Shown: piece after piece, positions 1 to 5,073 of the stretch
How positions within the stretch are numbered: the stretch's first letter is position 1
How the letters are laid out: each line of letters begins with the position of its first letter
NCBI GenBank assembly: GCA_030024065.1
Contig: JASEIE010000273.1
Span: 1 to 5,267 of the forward strand
Reading direction: 5' to 3'
Length of the DNA: 5,267 nucleotides
Source of the DNA: Thermodesulfobacteriota bacterium
GTDB taxonomy: Bacteria > Desulfobacterota > BSN033 > UBA1163
The notes under the pieces: generated by a model
Databases searched by the model: none
The model's input: only the letters and a program-made list of their open reading frames with translations
Told to the model about the DNA's origin: nothing
Program-made: the position numbers and the translations under genes

Positions 1-1
1 C

Positions 2-220
2 CTGAGCTATCTTGGGCTGGGGACTCAGCCTCCCCATGCGAGCTGGGGAAGGATGCTCAACGAGGCCCAGACGTTTATGGGAACCTCTCCTTACTTAGCC
101 ATCTTTCCGGGATGCGCCATTGCGCTGGCTGTTTTGGGATTTAATCTCCTCGGAGATGGATTGAGAGATATGCTCGACCCGAAGCTGTCAAGAATCCAGT
201 TCGGAGTTCGGAGTAATTAG
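2..220 (+). CDS. ABC transporter permease, DppC/OppC type (3' end only)
   Basis: This is the final 72 codons of an inner-membrane permease of the dipeptide/oligopeptide/nickel ABC importer family; the start lies outside the window. The visible protein begins with [19 protein letters not shown], the conserved stretch just after the cytoplasmic EAA loop that contacts the ATPase subunits. It then has the last hydrophobic membrane segment (about residues 32-52) and the family's typical ending, [14 protein letters not shown]. Homologues normally stop within a few residues of this DP[KR]L motif. Here seven to nine extra residues (about [10 protein letters not shown]) and the TAG stop come from AGTTCGGAGT repeat copies, so the natural 3' end seems to have been overwritten by the repeat. 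A periplasmic binding protein, a second permease and ATPases would be expected upstream. The M20 hydrolase 67 nt downstream suggests imported peptides or N-acyl amino acids are cleaved inside the cell. The family call is firm; the substrate is inferred. Confidence 0.93.
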   Translation: MSYLGLGTQPPHASWGRMLNEAQTFMGTSPYLAIFPGCAIALAVLGFNLLGDGLRDMLDPKLSRIQFGVRSN

Positions 221-260
221 TTCGGAGTCATAACAAAATTGATTAAAAGCTCCGAACTCC
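198..260. repeat. AGTTCGGAGT repeat cluster with inverted copy
   Basis: Three direct copies of AGTTCGGAGT lie at 198-207, 205-214 and 219-228, the first two overlapping by three bases. An inverted copy, CTCCGAACTCC, lies at 250-260. GGAGTTCGGAG (203-213) pairs perfectly over 11 bp with 250-260, and the third copy can pair over 9 bp (219-227 with 250-258), so alternative hairpins are possible in the transcript. There is no T-run directly after the right arm (CAACTAAAAA follows), so it is not a classical Rho-independent terminator. It could be an attenuator, an mRNA-stabilising hairpin, or part of a dispersed REP-like family. The left copies overlap the 3' end of the permease gene. Confidence 0.8.
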
Positions 261-277
261 CAACTAAAAACTGCGAC

Positions 278-284
278 GGAGGAG
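278..284 (+). promoter_or_regulatory. Ribosome binding site of the M20 hydrolase gene
   Basis: GGAGGAG sits just upstream of a GTG codon at 288, with GGAGG at 278-282 leaving a 5-nt spacer. It supports the GTG start and is strong enough to allow translation independent of the upstream permease. Confidence 0.8.
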
Positions 285-287
285 CCT

Positions 288-1571
288 GTGAAGATCAATC
301 AGGTATTGAAAAGGATTAAGAGAGAGGAGCTGATCCGGCTCACGCAGGAGCTCATCAAAATACCAAGTGTGAAGCATCAGGACCTCGGAGGAGAAGAGAA
401 GGTGGCCCTCTTCATTTCCCGTCTTCTGGAGGAGATGGGGCTCGATGTGGTCGTGGAGCAGGTGGAACCCGGTTCTCCGAATGTGATTGCCATACTTCAG
501 GGCCAAGGTGAAGGTCCCTGCCTGATGTTCGAATGCCACACCGATGTCGTCACAGAAGGCGATGCCTCAGAATGGAAATATGGTCCCTATGAAGGAAGGC
601 TGGTGGGGAATCGAATCTACGGAAGAGGGGCCTGTGATACCAAGGGAAATTTAGCGGCTGCCGTGAAGGCTGTGGAGGCGATCAGCCAATCGGGCATCCC
701 TTTCAGGGGAAGGATTCTTTTGGCCATTCTGGTCGATGAGGAAGGGATGATGAGCGGAGTGAAACATTTTATTCGCCATGGATGGGCAGACGGGGTGAAT
801 GCTGCCATCATCTGTGAGCCGGTGGACAATCATCTCTGTATCACACAGAAGGGAGCCCTCCGGGCTGAACTGATTACCACCGGGAAGATGAGCCACGGAG
901 CGATGCCTCTGGCCGGTCTCAATCCCATCCCTCCAATGATATCGATATTAGAGAAGATCCGGCAACTGGAGGAGGAGGAGATCGAAAGACTGGGAAGAGA
1001 CACCTTCCTGGGATACCCCAGCATGACACCCACCGTGCTCCAGTCTCCTGTGAAAGGAGAGCCACAACTCAATGTGATTCCCTACCAGTGCAGGGCGTTG
1101 CTGGACATCCGGACCATTCCCGGCCAGTCCCACGAAGCCCTGAAGAAGCAACTGGAAGATATTGTAAGAGAGGAGGAGAGATCGATCTGTGAAAGTGTTC
1201 AGTCCGGTTCCTTAAAGGAGATCAGAGAAAACCTTGAAAAAGGGCTTTCGAAAGGGATCTCTTTTCAGGCAGCGCTGAGTATATTTGAAGATCGACCCTG
1301 GACTAAAACCTCTCGAGATGAGCCGGCGGTTCAGGCTGTTTCGAGGGCTTATCGATCCATCACCGGAGAAGAACCAGTTTATGGCGGCGTACCTGGCGCA
1401 ACGGATGGCACGTTCCTCACGGCCTGGGCAAACATACCGATCGTCACCCTAGGTGCGGGGAAATGGACGATCCCTCATCAAAAAGATGAATGGGTCTCAA
1501 TCGAAGACCTCTGTCTCACAGCAAAAGTCTATGCAGCCACCGCCCTCGAATTTTTAAGTGGAAGAGATTAG
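288..1571 (+). CDS. M20-family zinc amidohydrolase/peptidase (ArgE/DapE/CPG2-like)
   Basis: A 427-residue cytoplasmic metallohydrolase that should cleave an amide bond in a peptide or N-acyl amino acid. The M20 signatures appear in order: HTDVV (His84, Asp86), GRGACDTKG with bridging Asp117, DEEG with general base Glu151 and ligand Glu152, a metal-ligand Glu177 in CEPVD, and His397 in IPHQKDE near the C-terminus. The dimerisation (lid) domain, about residues 190-310, carries the conserved SHGAMP His203. GVPGATDGTF (367-376) matches the substrate-binding region of ArgE/DapE enzymes. No signal peptide is seen. The GTG start is chosen because GGAGG lies 5 nt upstream and the N-terminus has normal family length. 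Motifs alone do not separate acetylornithine deacetylase, succinyl-diaminopimelate desuccinylase, carboxypeptidase G2-like enzymes and dipeptidases. The ABC peptide-type permease in front favours a catabolic peptidase or deacylase over arginine or lysine biosynthesis. A stretch at about residues 285-335 is rich in charged helix and may be lineage-specific. Confidence 0.93.
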   Translation: MKINQVLKRIKREELIRLTQELIKIPSVKHQDLGGEEKVALFISRLLEEMGLDVVVEQVEPGSPNVIAILQGQGEGPCLMFECHTDVVTEGDASEWKYGPYEGRLVGNRIYGRGACDTKGNLAAAVKAVEAISQSGIPFRGRILLAILVDEEGMMSGVKHFIRHGWADGVNAAIICEPVDNHLCITQKGALRAELITTGKMSHGAMPLAGLNPIPPMISILEKIRQLEEEEIERLGRDTFLGYPSMTPTVLQSPVKGEPQLNVIPYQCRALLDIRTIPGQSHEALKKQLEDIVREEERSICESVQSGSLKEIRENLEKGLSKGISFQAALSIFEDRPWTKTSRDEPAVQAVSRAYRSITGEEPVYGGVPGATDGTFLTAWANIPIVTLGAGKWTIPHQKDEWVSIEDLCLTAKVYAATALEFLSGRD

Positions 1572-1910
1572 AGTCGCTCGGTCAAGATTTTATGATTCGC
1601 CTTTGAAAATCGCCGGGTTCCTTTTTCTTTGATACCGCGGAAGGTTTCGCCGGCGAAATAATATTTTATGAATTTATGGATGCCCCCGGTCTTTTTTGAG
1701 TTTTAGGAGTTTTAAAATTACAGCAGGAACATTCTTTTTAATATTGACTTAAGTGCCCCTATCTCTTTTGTCTCTAATAACCCTAACCTGGCATAGCCAG
1801 AATCAAAGAGGTTTTGTGATAACTTTCAGGCAACAATTAAGTGGCTACTTTGAGTAAAACATTTTCCCTCCTTCTTGTATTCCCAATGAAGAGGGAATAC
1901 AAGAAGGAGG
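1572..1910. other. 339-bp intergenic region without a convincing gene
   Basis: No gene with family resemblance is seen on either strand. The region holds a 14-bp palindrome (1645-1658), a small CTGGC-ATA-GCCAG hairpin (1788-1800), AT-rich stretches and, at its right end, a perfect 19-bp inverted repeat. A minus-strand frame of 35 sense codons (1825-1718) is open but has neither start nor ribosome binding site. No good terminator with a T-run was found after the M20 gene. The palindrome followed by AT-rich sequence is the only weak candidate. Confidence 0.6.
1645..1658. repeat. 14-bp perfect palindrome TTTCGCCGGCGAAA
   Basis: TTTCGCCGGCGAAA is self-complementary over its full length and lies 74 bp after the M20 stop codon. 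As RNA it could form only a short stem (TTTCG/CGAAA) with a CCGG loop, followed by AT-rich sequence without a clean T-run. It may be a weak terminator, a protein-binding site, or chance. Confidence 0.45.
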
Positions 1911-1911
1911 G
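1866..1911. repeat. Perfect 19-bp inverted repeat, 8-nt loop
   Basis: CCCTCCTTCTTGTATTCCC (1866-1884) is the exact reverse complement of GGGAATACAAGAAGGAGGG (1893-1911), separated by AATGAAGA. The length and lack of mismatches make chance unlikely. Neither strand has a T-run after the stem, so it is not a standard intrinsic terminator. The right arm contains AGGAGGG, which abuts and overlaps the first possible GTG codon (1911) of the next reading frame. In RNA the hairpin would hide that Shine-Dalgarno-like sequence. It may instead be a mobile-element end or a miniature palindromic repeat. Confidence 0.85.
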
Positions 1912-2531
1912 TGCTCTTAATCACACTAAAGATGAAGATTTACCCCGTTAGAAATAATGCCCCGCTGGAATTGGCCACCGATGTGGTCTTCAGACTCCAG
2001 GCCGATCTGCGTCCCCTTTATGAGACGATGACCCGTACAGCGATCCACGCCGTCAAGCCCAAGCAGGTGGCGACCTTCCTGGGCCGTAAGCTCACAGGCG
2101 CCTTCGAGGGAGAAATAGGCAACGACTTTCACACCCGCATCGAAGGGACTCGGATCAAACATCACATGGGCCCTGTTTCCATCAAGATGTATGACAAACT
2201 GGGGAGCGTCCTGCGTATTGAGACGACCGCCAATGATGTCAGTTTTTTCAAACACCACCGCAAGGTGGAACACCGGGATGGCGCCTGGGAAATGAAAGTG
2301 GCCTCGTTGAAGAACTCCATCTATAGTCTTCCCGTTCTTCGGGAATTGATGGAAGCTGCAAATCGACGTTACCTGGAGTTCATCTCCGCTATTGCTGATC
2401 CTACCGTGGGCATCCGGAGCCTCGAGAAGATCTCGGAGCCCACGTCCGATGGAATGCGGACTTATCGTGGATTTAACCTCTCCCATGGCCAGGATCTGAA
2501 ATTGTTCGAAGCCATCGCCCAGGGTCAATGA
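1911..2531 (+). pseudogene. C-terminal fragment of a multi-copy uncharacterised protein family
   Basis: The 206-codon frame resembles the C-terminal part of a roughly 440-residue hypothetical family found, often in many copies, in environmental bacteria and suspected of being mobile-element related. This match is from memory. Matching elements, numbered from the GTG, are ATDVVFR (22-28), FLGRKL (56-61), IEGTRIKHH (78-86), IKMYDKLGSVLRIETT (91-106), the ANRRYLEF helix (150-157) and RGFNLSHGQDLKLFEAIAQG (186-205). The N-terminal half of the family is absent: an in-frame stop lies at 1887, just before the frame. Homologues usually continue past GEF with a G-F-x-N-[RK]-D-L-type tail, whereas this frame stops at GQ, and neither other frame restores the tail. 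Neither possible start is convincing: GTG at 1911 abuts AGGAGG with no spacer, and ATG at 1932 has no ribosome binding site. The 3' end overlaps the convergent neighbour by 7 nt. A shortened but expressed protein cannot be excluded, since the frame has no internal stops. Confidence 0.6.
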
Positions 2532-3028
2532 AATCGGAGTTTTATCCCATAATTACATTTTTTACCTAAAACCTTCATGCATTTCCCTAATGGCGGAGTG
2601 ATATCATGTTTTAACCCCTGAGCGTCGATCCACCCTTGAATCCTTGCAAGAATCCCGCATTCGTATTGATCTTTTATCCCCGCTTTTACAATATTTTCAT
2701 AGGCAAAACATCTTTTCAAATGCATCTGATAGGATTGATGGTCGAGAATTTCTATCTCATGTTCAATGAGATCCGGACCATAAAGTGAGAGGGCGGCTTT
2801 CTTGAGGTTCAGGTATTCTTCCATATTTTTTGGCGGAGATAAACCTAACGTTTTCAGGTATCGCTTCATCTCTACTCGGCCTATTTCCCTACACACGAAT
2901 TGATTCAATCGATTTGCCGCATCGATCCCAAAATGCTCTGCCACTGCCATAAACCATCTGGCATCATGGGACATCCACCCTTTGATCAGAAGCTCTTTCT
3001 GGGTTTCAGAAGAGAGATTATTCGGCAT
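2525..3028 (-). CDS. DUF6125 / ATC-hydrolase-like small protein
   Basis: A 167-residue soluble protein without signal peptide or membrane segment, last gene of the leftward MarR-MBL operon. Its N-terminal segment, GWMSHDARWFMAVAEHFG (17-34) followed by AANRLN and REIGRVEM, matches from memory a small family usually labelled DUF6125, related to L-2-amino-thiazoline-4-carboxylic acid hydrolase-like proteins. The C-terminal half carries cysteines at 107, 124, 150 and 158 in an arrangement (YECGILARIQGW, then PPLGKCM, then KKCNY) suggesting a catalytic Cys or a metal or cofactor site. The biochemical role is unknown. The ATG at 3028 has an excellent AAGGAGG sequence 6 nt upstream, and the gap to the MBL gene is 21 nt, consistent with co-transcription. 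Its last 7 nt overlap the end of the convergent truncated frame, so the extreme C-terminus (GIKLRFH) may have been altered by the same rearrangement. The family name is moderately certain; no function is assigned. Confidence 0.8.
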   Translation of the reverse strand: MPNNLSSETQKELLIKGWMSHDARWFMAVAEHFGIDAANRLNQFVCREIGRVEMKRYLKTLGLSPPKNMEEYLNLKKAALSLYGPDLIEHEIEILDHQSYQMHLKRCFAYENIVKAGIKDQYECGILARIQGWIDAQGLKHDITPPLGKCMKVLGKKCNYGIKLRFH

Positions 3029-3034
3029 AGAATT

Positions 3035-3041
3035 CCTCCTT
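3035..3041 (-). promoter_or_regulatory. Ribosome binding site of the DUF6125-like gene
   Basis: Read on the minus strand, AAGGAGG lies 6 nt before the ATG at 3028. It is the strongest Shine-Dalgarno sequence in the operon and suggests that the last gene is translated at least as well as the others. Confidence 0.85.
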
Positions 3042-3049
3042 GAAACCTG

Positions 3050-3970
3050 TCAGGGGTGAACAGTTGTGTGGTAATATTCGTCTTTGATGAAGATGCTATT
3101 TCTTTTCAGAAACTCTTCCATCAGATCATTGAATTTGTCCTGATATCTGCCTTCAAAATATAAATCCACCACGGCTTTAAACCAATGGTTGGTCATCAGG
3201 TAATTAAAAAACCCGTCTTGAGGATATCCCTTCTTCATCAGCAAGGCCCCAATGATGATCTTTTTGAGATGGTCCTGGCCCAATTTTGAGGGATTTTTAA
3301 TAAAATCGTCCAGTCTTCTCTCACACTTTTGAATAGCTTCTTCCGGATTATGAATGATTCCACCATGACCGGGGTAAATGATATGTATATCTAAGGCGGA
3401 TATTTTTCTTAGTGAATCCATTGCTAAAGAGGGTGCATCCTCTCCCTCGACGATCGTATTGAGAATAGCTGTCTCTCCATCCCAAAGCGCATCCGAAGAG
3501 ATGAGAAACTGCCCTTGAGGGCTATACAGAGAGATTCCTCCTCGGGCATGGCCTGAAGTATGGATTACCTCCAATTCTTGCTCATCGAGGAAGACTTTCT
3601 CCCCTTCTTCTAAAGAAATATCCACAGGAAAGAACTCCGCCTCCTGATCATAGAACCAATACCAGGTTGCCCAATCATCTTTGGAATCAATCGATTTTTT
3701 ATCAATCTGGTGGATGGCGATCTGACATCCTGATATTTTCTGAATTCTTTTATTTCCACCGATGTGGTCGCAGTGGCTGTGTGTGCTGATAATCAGCTCG
3801 GTAGTTTGGAGATCAACGCCGACCCTTTCGATCCATTTCTTCGTCTCCTCGAAATGGGTGATATAACCCGTATCGATGAGGATCTTCTTCTTTCCGTTAA
3901 AAACGAAGTGGTTGGCATTGAGCCACCCCCGCTGGATAAAGAATAGATTTTCTGAAATTTCCTGAATCAT
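3050..3970 (-). CDS. MBL-fold metallo-hydrolase
   Basis: A 306-residue protein of the metallo-beta-lactamase fold. Metal-binding motifs appear in order: THSHCDHIGG (His64, His66, Asp68, His69), TSGHARGG (His141), SSDALWDG (Asp160) and IYPGHGG (His202). This full ligand set fits a dinuclear zinc or iron centre. The strand ILIDTGY (30-36) is the usual beta-strand and turn before the first motif. Residues from about 215 form a helical C-terminal extension, common in glyoxalase II-like, lactonase and thioesterase subgroups, that shapes the substrate pocket. No signal peptide is present, so it should be cytoplasmic. The substrate cannot be told from the sequence; a small ester, lactone or thioester is plausible. 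The gene starts 19 nt after the MarR stop and its Shine-Dalgarno sequence is weak (GAGAAAAAG, far upstream), so coupling to MarR translation is possible. Control by the adjacent MarR protein suggests a role in detoxifying or degrading a small compound that the regulator senses. Confidence 0.92.
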   Translation of the reverse strand: MIQEISENLFFIQRGWLNANHFVFNGKKKILIDTGYITHFEETKKWIERVGVDLQTTELIISTHSHCDHIGGNKRIQKISGCQIAIHQIDKKSIDSKDDWATWYWFYDQEAEFFPVDISLEEGEKVFLDEQELEVIHTSGHARGGISLYSPQGQFLISSDALWDGETAILNTIVEGEDAPSLAMDSLRKISALDIHIIYPGHGGIIHNPEEAIQKCERRLDDFIKNPSKLGQDHLKKIIIGALLMKKGYPQDGFFNYLMTNHWFKAVVDLYFEGRYQDKFNDLMEEFLKRNSIFIKDEYYHTTVHP

Positions 3971-3989
3971 ACGATACGAATTCTTTTTC

Positions 3990-4412
3990 TCAAAACTTAT
4001 TAAAGGCTCCCATCAACACCTTTTTAAAAGCCTCGATTTCTTTTATTAAGTACCCTTCTTTTATTTCCTCGTTTAATTTTTTGACGATTGGTAATGCCTT
4101 GTTGGCTACAAGGGTTCCCTTTTTAGTAAGATGAACCAAGTAAACACGTCGGTCATTGGGATGATCAGAGCGTTTCACATGGCCCGATTTTTCTAGTCTG
4201 TCGATTAAACCTGTGACAGTCGGATTCTCTAACATCAAACCAGAGCTAATCTCCGTAAGACTCGAACCGTCTTTCTTCTGGAGGTAGAAGAGGAGCATGG
4301 CCTGAACCGGTGTCACCTCTATACCGGCCACTGAGAAGGCCTTCTGAAGATTTATGATCAGTTTTTGATAAACCTTTGAAATTAAGAAAATAAGCCTATC
4401 TTCTAAATCCAT
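3990..4412 (-). CDS. MarR/SlyA-family transcriptional regulator
   Basis: A 140-residue winged helix-turn-helix repressor, first gene of the leftward operon. N-terminal and C-terminal helices (about 1-28 and 103-140) would form the dimer interface. The DNA-binding core runs from TPVQAMLLFYL (34-44) through the recognition helix NPTVTGLIDRLEKSGHVKR (63-81) to the wing, with the family motif DRRVYLVHLTKKG (87-99). The frame stays open upstream to a TTG at 4472, but that TTG is the -35 hexamer of the promoter, so the longer start is untenable. ATG at 4412 is preferred because GAGAGG lies 7 nt upstream and the length fits the family; ATG at 4427 is a weaker alternative. An 18-bp SlyA-like palindrome in the promoter indicates autoregulation, relieved by a ligand such as a phenolic, aromatic acid or other small molecule. 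The ligand itself cannot be read from the sequence. The MBL hydrolase and DUF6125-like genes downstream are the probable regulon. Confidence 0.92.
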   Translation of the reverse strand: MDLEDRLIFLISKVYQKLIINLQKAFSVAGIEVTPVQAMLLFYLQKKDGSSLTEISSGLMLENPTVTGLIDRLEKSGHVKRSDHPNDRRVYLVHLTKKGTLVANKALPIVKKLNEEIKEGYLIKEIEAFKKVLMGAFNKF

Positions 4413-4419
4413 GAGTGAA

Positions 4420-4425
4420 CCTCTC
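4420..4425 (-). promoter_or_regulatory. Ribosome binding site fixing the MarR start
   Basis: GAGAGG on the minus strand lies 7 nt before the ATG at 4412. Upstream in-frame ATGs at 4454 and 4439, and the TTG at 4472, have no comparable site and fall within or next to the promoter. Confidence 0.7.
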
Positions 4426-4444
4426 ATTAAAGTTCCCATACTAA

Positions 4445-4462
4445 TATTTAGCATGCTAAATA
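4445..4462. promoter_or_regulatory. Probable MarR/SlyA-type operator, 18-bp palindrome
   Basis: TATTTAGCATGCTAAATA is a perfect 18-bp palindrome. Its core, TTAGCATGCTAA, differs from the known SlyA/RovA consensus TTAGCAAGCTAA at one central base. It covers the spacer and -10 region of the MarR promoter, where a bound dimer would block RNA polymerase. The regulator encoded immediately downstream is the obvious candidate ligand. Binding itself is inferred. Confidence 0.75.
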
Positions 4463-4472
4463 ATTTTGTCAA
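4445..4472 (-). promoter_or_regulatory. Promoter of the MarR-MBL-DUF6125 operon
   Basis: Reading leftward, TTGACA (4472-4467) is a perfect sigma-70 -35 box. A 16-nt spacer leads to TAAATA (4450-4445); with a 17-nt spacer the -10 would be AAATAT. The -10 is poor against TATAAT, but the spacing is right. The predicted transcript would start near 4438 and have a leader of about 25 nt before the ATG at 4412. Confidence 0.65.
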
Positions 4473-4486
4473 TAAAAATTAGCGAG

Positions 4487-4506
4487 GTCGAACTTTTTTG
4501 TTCGAC
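4487..4506. promoter_or_regulatory. Interrupted palindrome over the PIN promoter
   Basis: GTCGAAC (4487-4493) and GTTCGAC (4500-4506) are exact reverse complements around six T residues. The right arm overlaps the proposed -35 box of the PIN gene. Because the downstream antitoxin has a ribbon-helix-helix domain, and such antitoxins usually bind short palindromes in their own promoter, this is a candidate autoregulatory operator. A short hairpin with a T loop is the alternative reading. Confidence 0.5.
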
Positions 4507-4530
4507 AATGTCATGCAATCGTCATACACT
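4502..4530 (+). promoter_or_regulatory. Putative promoter of the PIN-antitoxin operon
   Basis: TCGACA (4502-4507, five of six to TTGACA), a 17-nt spacer, and TACACT (4525-4530, four of six to TATAAT). The usual start point about seven bases after the -10 falls on the ATG at 4537, which predicts a leaderless mRNA. This agrees with the absence of any Shine-Dalgarno sequence before that ATG. Confidence 0.5.
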
Positions 4531-4536
4531 AAAGCC

Positions 4537-5073
4537 ATGATCTTGCTCGATGCATCCACTCTAATTCTGCCCGCGAAGATAGAGATGCTCGATATTTTTC
4601 TCGCAGATGTTGGCAGAAAAGTGGCGATCCCTGTAAAGGTCAAAAAAGAAGTACTTACGAGTTCAAGCCCCGATGGCCCTGTGGTAGCAAAATTGGTTCA
4701 AGACAGGCGAATTGATGTTTTAAAGGCAAAAGGCAGGAAACTCGTAAGAAGGCTCATGGAGGACTTCAATATTGATGAAGGGGAAGCGGAGATGTTAACG
4801 CTTGCAATTCAAGAAAAAGCATTCCTTGTTGCCACGGATGATAAAAACGCGATCAAAGCGTGCAAGATCATGAAATTGGACTTCACAACAGCCATTGCCA
4901 TTTTGGTCCGGGCCTGTGAGAAGGGTCTGATCGAGTCAGATGGAGCTTTTGCGAAGTTACAGAAACTCCAATCCTTTGCGAGATATAACAAGACAATTAT
5001 CGAGACCGCAAAAAACCAGATAGAAGGAGCTGGTAGGTATGGGAAAAAAGACGGTAAGCATACGAATGGATGA
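4537..5073 (+). CDS. PIN-domain ribonuclease toxin (VapC/DUF3368-like)
   Basis: A 178-residue single-domain PIN nuclease, probably the toxin of a type II toxin-antitoxin pair that cleaves RNA in a metal-dependent way. The acidic residues expected of the fold are visible: Asp5 in MILLDAST at the extreme N-terminus, Glu38 in VKKEVL, the acidic helix start DEGEAE (80-85, probably Glu83), and Asp101/Asp102 in VATDD. The frame is open back to a TTG at 4498 with another ATG at 4513. The ATG at 4537 is chosen because the PIN first strand, with its catalytic Asp, begins right after Met in this family and because the promoter would place the transcript start there. The C-terminal tail from about residue 160 is basic and Gly-rich and is encoded by the 35-nt overlap with the antitoxin gene, so it may be dispensable. 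The gene is divergent from the MarR operon. The nuclease call is firm; the RNA target is unknown. Confidence 0.85.
   Translation: MILLDASTLILPAKIEMLDIFLADVGRKVAIPVKVKKEVLTSSSPDGPVVAKLVQDRRIDVLKAKGRKLVRRLMEDFNIDEGEAEMLTLAIQEKAFLVATDDKNAIKACKIMKLDFTTAIAILVRACEKGLIESDGAFAKLQKLQSFARYNKTIIETAKNQIEGAGRYGKKDGKHTNG
5024..5029 (+). promoter_or_regulatory. Ribosome binding site of the antitoxin gene
   Basis: AAGGAG inside the PIN coding region lies 9 nt before the ATG at 5039. The PIN gene has no such site, so the antitoxin may be translated more efficiently than the toxin from the shared mRNA. This would keep antitoxin in excess despite the toxin-first order. Confidence 0.75.

Noticed and set aside
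198..260. CRISPR or tandem-array interpretation of the TTCGGAGT copies
   Set aside because: The units are about 10 bp, overlapping and unevenly spaced, with an inverted copy and no spacers of regular length.
264..1151. Several minus-strand and overlapping frames of 67-91 codons within the M20 gene region
   Set aside because: They lie opposite a well-supported enzyme gene, show no domain signature, and their sequences are low in plausibility as proteins.
1744..1780. Promoter from TTGACT (1744) with TAATAA (1775)
   Set aside because: The spacing is 25 nt, too long for a sigma-70 promoter, and no acceptable -10 exists at 16-18 nt.
1866..1911. Rho-independent terminator
   Set aside because: The stem is long and perfect, but no T-run follows it on either strand.
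1926..2528. 200-codon minus-strand frame opposite the truncated family fragment
   Set aside because: It is antisense to a frame with recognisable family motifs, has no family resemblance of its own, and is best explained as a codon-bias shadow.
3764..3946. 60-codon plus-strand frame inside the MBL gene
   Set aside because: It is antisense to conserved metal-binding motifs of the MBL hydrolase and lacks any feature of its own.
4413..4472. N-terminal extension of MarR from the TTG at 4472
   Set aside because: The TTG and next bases are the TTGACA -35 box, and the extension runs through the operator and -10. It has no ribosome binding site, and the family length fits the start at 4412.
4498..4536. 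N-terminal extension of the PIN protein from TTG 4498 or ATG 4513
   Set aside because: No ribosome binding site is present, the segment overlaps the promoter elements, and PIN proteins normally begin right before the first catalytic Asp.
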